Shown: positions 59,402 through 64,000 of the stretch, piece by piece
Position numbering within the stretch: the stretch's first letter is position 1
Layout: each line of letters begins with the position of its first letter
Origin: Oryza sativa Japonica Group
Lineage: Eukaryota; Streptophyta; Magnoliopsida; Poales; Poaceae
Direction: 5' to 3'
Length of the DNA stretch: 64,000 nt
Assembly: GCF_034140825.1 (NCBI RefSeq)
Contig: NC_089037.1
Location: 841,501-905,500, forward strand
Program-made: the position numbers and the translations under genes
Notes under the pieces: generated by a model
Databases searched by the model: none
What the model saw: the letters and a program-made list of their open reading frames with translations, nothing else
What the model was told of the DNA's origin: nothing

Positions 59402-60120
59402 TATACTAAATTACAGCTTAGGATACTTTTTATTGCCAGAGTTAGGTAATTTTACCTGTTTATCTTACCGTGTTAATGCATTAAATTAGGTAATTTTACA
59501 TTTTTATTGCACTTTGGACCATCCCGATGAACTCTCATGGAACGCAACTCTATATATGTAAACCATAATTTTGACACAAGGTGAGCAGAATGTGGATGGG
59601 TAAGAGAGTTTAAATCGTCCAAAGTGCATGAAGATAAAATTAACTATTCCAAAAAAAAAGGGTAACACCGTTTATTTCAAAGCGAAACGTTGGATAAAGG
59701 GTGGTCCAAACCAAAACTAGAGTAATATAAAAGACGACCCAACTGCATTTCATTCTACATTTTAACTACTCTAGTATTTAATTATTTGGCAGTGACTAAA
59801 TCTCTTTTTTCTTCTTTTTTAGCTTTTCGATGGAATATAAGCGATGCTAGCGTAATAGATGACCACGTATCGATCCAGCCAGATAATGACATAAATAACA
59901 AAGTTACTTTTAATTATTGTATTAGTAAATTATGATTTACCTTTAATTACGAACGATTCTTGATACTATGAGTAGAATTCAGGGGCAGGGAGCCAGGGAA
60001 GCATGCGTGTGCTCCGTGATTCCCCCGATCTTGTACAGCTCGCTTCGTCTACACCTATCTTGTTGTGCTGTGCCTGCGCATGGGTCAGTAGAGCATGCAT
60101 GCAACCATGCCAGCATGCAT
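59402..60120. other. Intergenic, nothing recognised
   Basis: AT-rich sequence between the Helitron and the next MITE, with no supported gene. Confidence 0.35.
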
Positions 60121-60446
60121 AGGGGCTGTTTGGTTTCCAATAACTTATTCTATGTCCCTGTCACATCGGATGTTTGACACTAATTTGAAGTATTAAACAT
60201 ACACTAATTACAAAACTCATTCTATAAGCTTAGACTAATTCGCGAGACGAATCTTTTGAGTCTAATTACGCCATGATTTTAACAATATGATGCTACAGTA
60301 AACTTTTGATAATTATGGATTAATTAGGCTTAAAAATTCATCTTGTGGATTAGCTCTTATTTATGAAATTAATTTTTTTATTAGTCCATGTTTAATACTC
60401 TAAATTAGCGTCCAAACATCCAATGTAGCCCCATCTAAACACCCCC
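60121..60446. mobile_element. MITE, same family as 4864-5200
   Basis: The left end GGGGCTGTTTGGTTTCC pairs imperfectly with CATCTAAACACCCCCG on the right. The core CTAATTCGCGAGACGAATC and GATTAATTAGGCTTAAAAA identify the family. The target duplication is not clear. Confidence 0.65.
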
Positions 60447-61042
60447 GTAGCCATGTTGCCAGAAGTCAACCCGGCCGCACCGGTACGAGTACGTAGCGGT
60501 AGCGATCGCTCTCTGTTGTGTAATGAAATGCTGGGGGCAGAGAGTAGCCAGTAGGCAAGATAGCTTCCAGATACTAGCACTGCATGCAAGCAGCATCACA
60601 GCAGCAGCATGTGCATGCCATGTACTGGAGCCAGCCATCGACACATGGCATGGCATGGGCAAGCTAGTCGTTCTGGTCGGGTTGCGTCGCGTCGCGTCCC
60701 CTAGCTTAGCTCTTGCCGGGTTGGGGTTGGGGGGCATGGGCGGCCGCTGCGCTAGCTGCCTACGGCGCCGCGCCCACTCCCAGATTCTCTACTGCACTGC
60801 CTGCATGGTCGCGCGCGCGTGTGATCGATGGGACGGGACGGCGCAGCGTTCGCACGGCCGGATTGGTACCCCCCGGCCATAGGACGATGCCGGGTAGGAG
60901 TACAAGTCACAGTGCATGCTTGTACTTGATGATATCTCCATCCAACACAATGCCCCAACAATGACCCCAAGCAGCAAGAATGCCAATGCCATATGAATGG
61001 GTGCTGATGGGACAGACATGTCAGTGGTTGCAGCTATGAACA
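60447..61042. other. Intergenic with one small open frame of note
   Basis: A minus-strand frame starting at 61019 would encode MSVPSAPIHMALAFLLLGVI followed by VGALCWMEI, a short hydrophobic segment. There is no homology support, so it is not called as a gene. Confidence 0.25.
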
Positions 61043-61261
61043 GTGAGTGCTACCGTTTTTTTTTACTAATCGGTCCTTGTAGAAAACTTATTTCGAAACT
61101 AGTCCATACCAAAAACTCTATCTAGAAATAGACCGTCGTTGGCGCTGAGGTTGTTCCTATCAGCGCCAATGGGACTGGCGCTGACATCGAGCTAGCGTGC
61201 CGGGCGGACCCCTTGTACGGCTAATTAAAATATGCGCGGTCATTAATAAGTAATGCACTTG

Positions 61262-61314
61262 TGGTGCAATGGTATGATCATTTGCTTGTGTACCTAGCAC
61301 CAGAGTTCGAATCC
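61262..61314 (+). other. tRNA-like / SINE-head module 1
   Basis: An A-box-like TGGTGCAATGGTA (61262-61274) is followed by a B-box-like GAGTTCGAATCC (61303-61314), then a T-run at 61340. The spacing fits an internal RNA polymerase III promoter, but a full tRNA cloverleaf is not evident. Confidence 0.45.
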
Positions 61315-61451
61315 TCATCACAGCAGCATTTTTCGTTCTTTTTTTTTTTTTCAAATCTTCAATCTACAGTTATCGGAATATGTTCTACAGCGGCGCTGGC
61401 CTCTATACTGGCTAGGTAAAAGAAAAAGCAAAGGCAACAATTAGGTTTGGC

Positions 61452-61506
61452 TTAGCACAGTGGTAGGTACTTGAAAGGTGGCGTTATAGTGACCAGGTTC
61501 GAACCC
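61452..61506 (+). other. tRNA-like / SINE-head module 2
   Basis: An A-box-like TTAGCACAGTGGTAGG (61452-61467) is followed by a canonical B box GGTTCGAACCC (61496-61506), with GTTTTTAC about 12 bases later as a possible terminator. Confidence 0.5.
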
Positions 61507-62026
61507 TCTCCTTTATGTTTTTACTAAACTTTTTTTACTTAGTTCTCAACTTGCGGTTTTAATTTTTTCAAAGCTCAGGTATTTTTAAGTCCATTCTTTT
61601 TTTTAAATATGTACTAAATGTGTTATTTCTTTTAAATATTTTTTTAAAAAAGTGATATTTCTTTTACAAGTTCAAGTGTTGTTTTAATTTTAAAAAAACA
61701 CGTGACATTTTAGAATGAAACTTACCCTTAGTTCTCAACTTGTTGTTTAATTTTTTTAAAAAAAACTCAAGTTTTTTTAAAATCCATTCTTCTAATTTCT
61801 TTTTTTATAAAAAAGTGATATTTCTTTTAAAAGTTGACTCTAAACTTTTTTAATCCATTCTTCTACTTTTTAAATTTGTACTAAATGTGATATTTCTTTT
61901 TAATAAAAATTAATTTAAACAAAAAAAGTATATTGAAGATTTGAATAAAAAAACGAAAATGGAGATCATCATTAATATGTACGCACGTAGATTGATGATT
62001 TAAAAAAAACAAAAATAGCTGACCTG

Positions 62027-62084
62027 GGATTCGAACCCTAGTAATAAGGTACAGCAGGAAAGAAACTCCCGTTGCACCACTAGC
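62027..62084 (-). other. tRNA-like / SINE-head module 3, opposite orientation
   Basis: On the minus strand an A-box-like TAGTGGTGCAACGGGAG (62066-62084) precedes GGGTTCGAATCCCAGG (B box at 62027-62038), followed by a T-rich stretch TTTGTTTTTTTT. Its A-box region resembles module 1. Confidence 0.5.
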
Positions 62085-62121
62085 GACATTGTTAATTCAT
62101 TGCAGCACATTGGTTTATTTA

Positions 62122-62373
62122 GAGCAAGGATAATAATAGAGCCCAATTCTTATTATTAGCCTATCTTAAAACCAACATATATAATAGATTAGCTATAAGG
62201 TTGGCTATAATTTTCTTCTCCTCTCTCTATCTCTCACTTACACATTTAATGCATTTGTCTTGAAGCTTGTGATAAGGTAGCTCTTGCATGAGAGCCAACA
62301 TTCTTAATTTTTCACTACCTCTCTTCTCCACCTAAGCTTATAGTAAGCTTATAGCTCACTATTATACTTGCTC
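62122..62373. mobile_element. MITE nested in the Mutator-like element, 252 bp
   Basis: The ends GAGCAAGGATAATAATAG and CTATTATACTTGCTC are flanked by TTA on both sides (62119-62121, 62374-62376). It must have inserted after the host element. Confidence 0.75.
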
Positions 62374-62607
62374 TTAGCGTGTGCAAGGTGTTAGCGCCAA
62401 GTGCATTGGCGCTGAGGCCCTGCCACGTCGCGCCTCGCCCGCCACGCTGGCATGATGTTAGCACCAGTCCCGTTGGCGCAGATAAGAACAACCTCAGCGC
62501 CTGGCGCTGAGCCGATGGCCTATTTTTGGATATAGTTTTTGGTAAGGACTAGTTTCGAAATAAGTTTTCTACAAGGACCAATTTGTCAAAAAAACGGGTG
62601 AGTGCTA

Positions 62608-64000
62608 TACAGCTCCGGCAATTATACATCTGGGCTGAGTACTCTGGCTCCTATCGGATGGCCTAATCAATCAAAGAAAAAGCTAAATTTTGAATTTTTA
62701 AGCTTAATTTTAAGATTAATTTTAAGATATTTTCAACATAGTTTCTTTTTCAACATTTGCTTTTAAGTCACCAAGAACGCATTTATAAAAGTTTTACCTA
62801 CAAATTCATTTTTATTTTCTAATAAGCCGTTTTGGCTTATTAGGAAATAAGTCAAACGATGGGGACCTCTAGCTTCACGTGCACTTTTCTTAAACTACTA
62901 AATAATATGTTTTTTATTAAAGTTTTTATATGAAAGTTGTTTTAAAAATTATACTGTATTAATCTATTTATTACTTCAGTATTAGCTAGCTGTGTGCGTA
63001 CATTTTATTATGACGGATGGATGATCTTCTCCTTTTCTGAGCTACTCTTCCCACCCTTCTTCTCTCTTATCACACCTTTTCCTCTATTTAGTCTATTCCC
63101 ACCGTGGCAGGAGTAATGGTAGACTGCAACGGCCCTTCCTCTCGCGTATACCAGCGTCTGAGACTGACATGTGGACCCAGTTGACATTTGGGAATGAAAA
63201 TTTAGGAGAGTGGTATTTGAGCACTGGCATTTTGGTAGAGTGGCAAATAGTAAATTCTCCCCTCTCCCCCGAGTGGAGGAGACGCGTAACGGTGACGGCG
63301 GCCCTCCCCCACGCGGAGGTCAACGGAGCTGGAGGCAGGCGTCCCCCACATGGATCAAGGGGTGACGGAACTCCCCTCGCGCGGATCCAGTGTGGCGACG
63401 ACCCTCTCCCCATGCGGATCTGGTTGTAGCAGCCCTCCCCTGAGTCGATTAGTGGCTGCCATTCTCCCCCACACAGATCTAGCGGTGGCCGCCCCCTCAT
63501 GGATCTGGTGGCCGCCAGCCTCCCCCGTGACGACAACCACCGACGGTGATGACAACGGGCAGATCCGCCGCCTTCGTCCTTGAGAGCGACGATGGTAGGC
63601 GGCAGCGACGAGAGCGAGCGGTGACGTTAGGGCTGCTCCGATGGCTAGGGTTTTGAGTTTTTTTTCTTTTTTTTTCACTGAAACTATTTTCATGCGCGGT
63701 TCATCACATCGTTTCATCATTCCAATTTATTCAGACTTTTTAATTTTAGCGTGAAACTAAACACAGTCTTAGCCTGGAAAATCCTAGCTAGTGACATGGT
63801 CACACGGTGTGCCTCCCCCCGTGTCGTAGGACTCCTACAGCGCGTGTCACAGGACTCCTACACGTCTGGTGTGTGCCCTTCATTACTGTTGAGCTGCCCT
63901 CGCTCCACAGAGACTAGCTAGTCGCCGTTCCTTTCCTGCAGTTAATTTTAAACCTACTACTCCTATACTGTTCCATCCACGATCTTTTGCAGTGCTCCAC
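62608..64000. other. Right-hand end of window, repeats but no firm gene
   Basis: From about 63270 to 63530 a degenerate unit of about 30 bp (CCCTCCCCCACGCGGATCTG-like) recurs six or seven times, producing open frames on both strands without domain resemblance. A fragment of the TTTAGTT/AACTAAAC MITE family ends near 63771. No coding gene is supported. Confidence 0.4.

Larger units (their letters stand above)
61053..62597. mobile_element. Mutator-like element with long terminal inverted repeats, 1545 bp
   Basis: The 10-bp sequence GTGAGTGCTA flanks it exactly (61043-61052 and 62598-62607). The left end CCGTTTTTTTTACTAATCGG and the inverse of the right end (CCGTTTTTTTGACAAATTGG) start inverted repeats that can be followed for about 160 bp, including GGTCCTTGTAGAAAACTTAT, GGCGCTGAGGTTGTTC and GGGACTGG. 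Long inverted repeats with a 9-11 bp duplication define Mutator-like elements. No transposase is present. The interior is AT-rich, contains three tRNA-like modules and a nested MITE (62122-62373). Confidence 0.88.

Noticed and set aside
60789-61019. Small minus-strand frame with a hydrophobic segment
   Set aside because: No splice, homology or promoter support; it ends next to a transposon insertion.
61262-62084. Functional tRNA genes
   Set aside because: A and B boxes are present but no full cloverleaf with paired acceptor ends could be drawn, so only tRNA-like modules are reported.
1-64000. CRISPR arrays, bacterial operons, riboswitches or replication origins
   Set aside because: The window is spliced plant nuclear DNA; no regularly spaced repeats or bacterial-type signals were seen.

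Overview
This window looks like a stretch of plant nuclear chromosome from a grass, most probably rice (Oryza). The reasons are the spliced genes with GC-rich first exons, the families present (plant-type bifunctional fucokinase/GDP-fucose pyrophosphorylase, P-class PPR, early nodulin-like protein, WDR44-like), and the dense short DNA transposons of the grass Stowaway and Tourist-like types. No chromosome assignment is attempted.

Layout. At 1-3.3 kb lies the 3' part of a plant-mobile-domain (PMD) gene in what looks like a Mutator-like transposon, followed by a minisatellite, an array of GGCGCC palindromes and the element's right end. At 4.0-7.5 kb (-) there is fragmentary evidence for a spliced gene I cannot identify. 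At 8.8-12.1 kb (+) is an MFSD5/molybdate-anion-transporter-like gene in eight exons, and at 14.5-15.1 kb (-) an intronless TIM23. At 16.8-17.6 kb (+) is an early nodulin-like phytocyanin without a copper site. At 18.6-23.2 kb (-) is the salvage enzyme FKGP in seven exons, at 24.0-25.7 kb (-) the ribosome-biogenesis KH protein PNO1, and at 27.4-28.9 kb (-) a PPR gene. After about 8 kb without a recognisable gene come a WDR44-like gene (37.2-41.0 kb, +), a second pyridoxine phosphate oxidase gene (PPOX2, 45.0-46.5 kb, +) with an apparent one-base frameshift near its 3' end, and an eight-exon TIC32/WWOX-like short-chain dehydrogenase (51.1-52.8 kb, -). From 53 kb onward the window is almost entirely mobile DNA: a poly(A)-tailed retroposed sequence with 17-bp target duplications, a 3.06-kb non-autonomous Helitron, and a 1.55-kb Mutator-like element with about 160-bp terminal inverted repeats and an exact 10-bp target duplication.

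The host genes are mostly independent housekeeping genes. Three of them (TIM23, PNO1 and the PPR gene) carry clusters of TGGGCY 'site II' promoter motifs. PNO1 also has a telo-box, a combination known from plant ribosome-biogenesis and organelle-biogenesis genes.

The most unusual signals are as follows: the 61-62.6 kb Mutator-like element holding three tRNA-like A-box/B-box modules; its end homology to the PMD element 58 kb away; three minute T-run insertions (17-19 bp) each flanked by 12-17 bp exact target duplications; a tandem duplication in which one copy holds a transposon and the other preserves the empty site; and the PPOX2 frameshift. Exon boundaries were inferred by eye from splice consensus and remembered family sequences. 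No alignment or search could be run.
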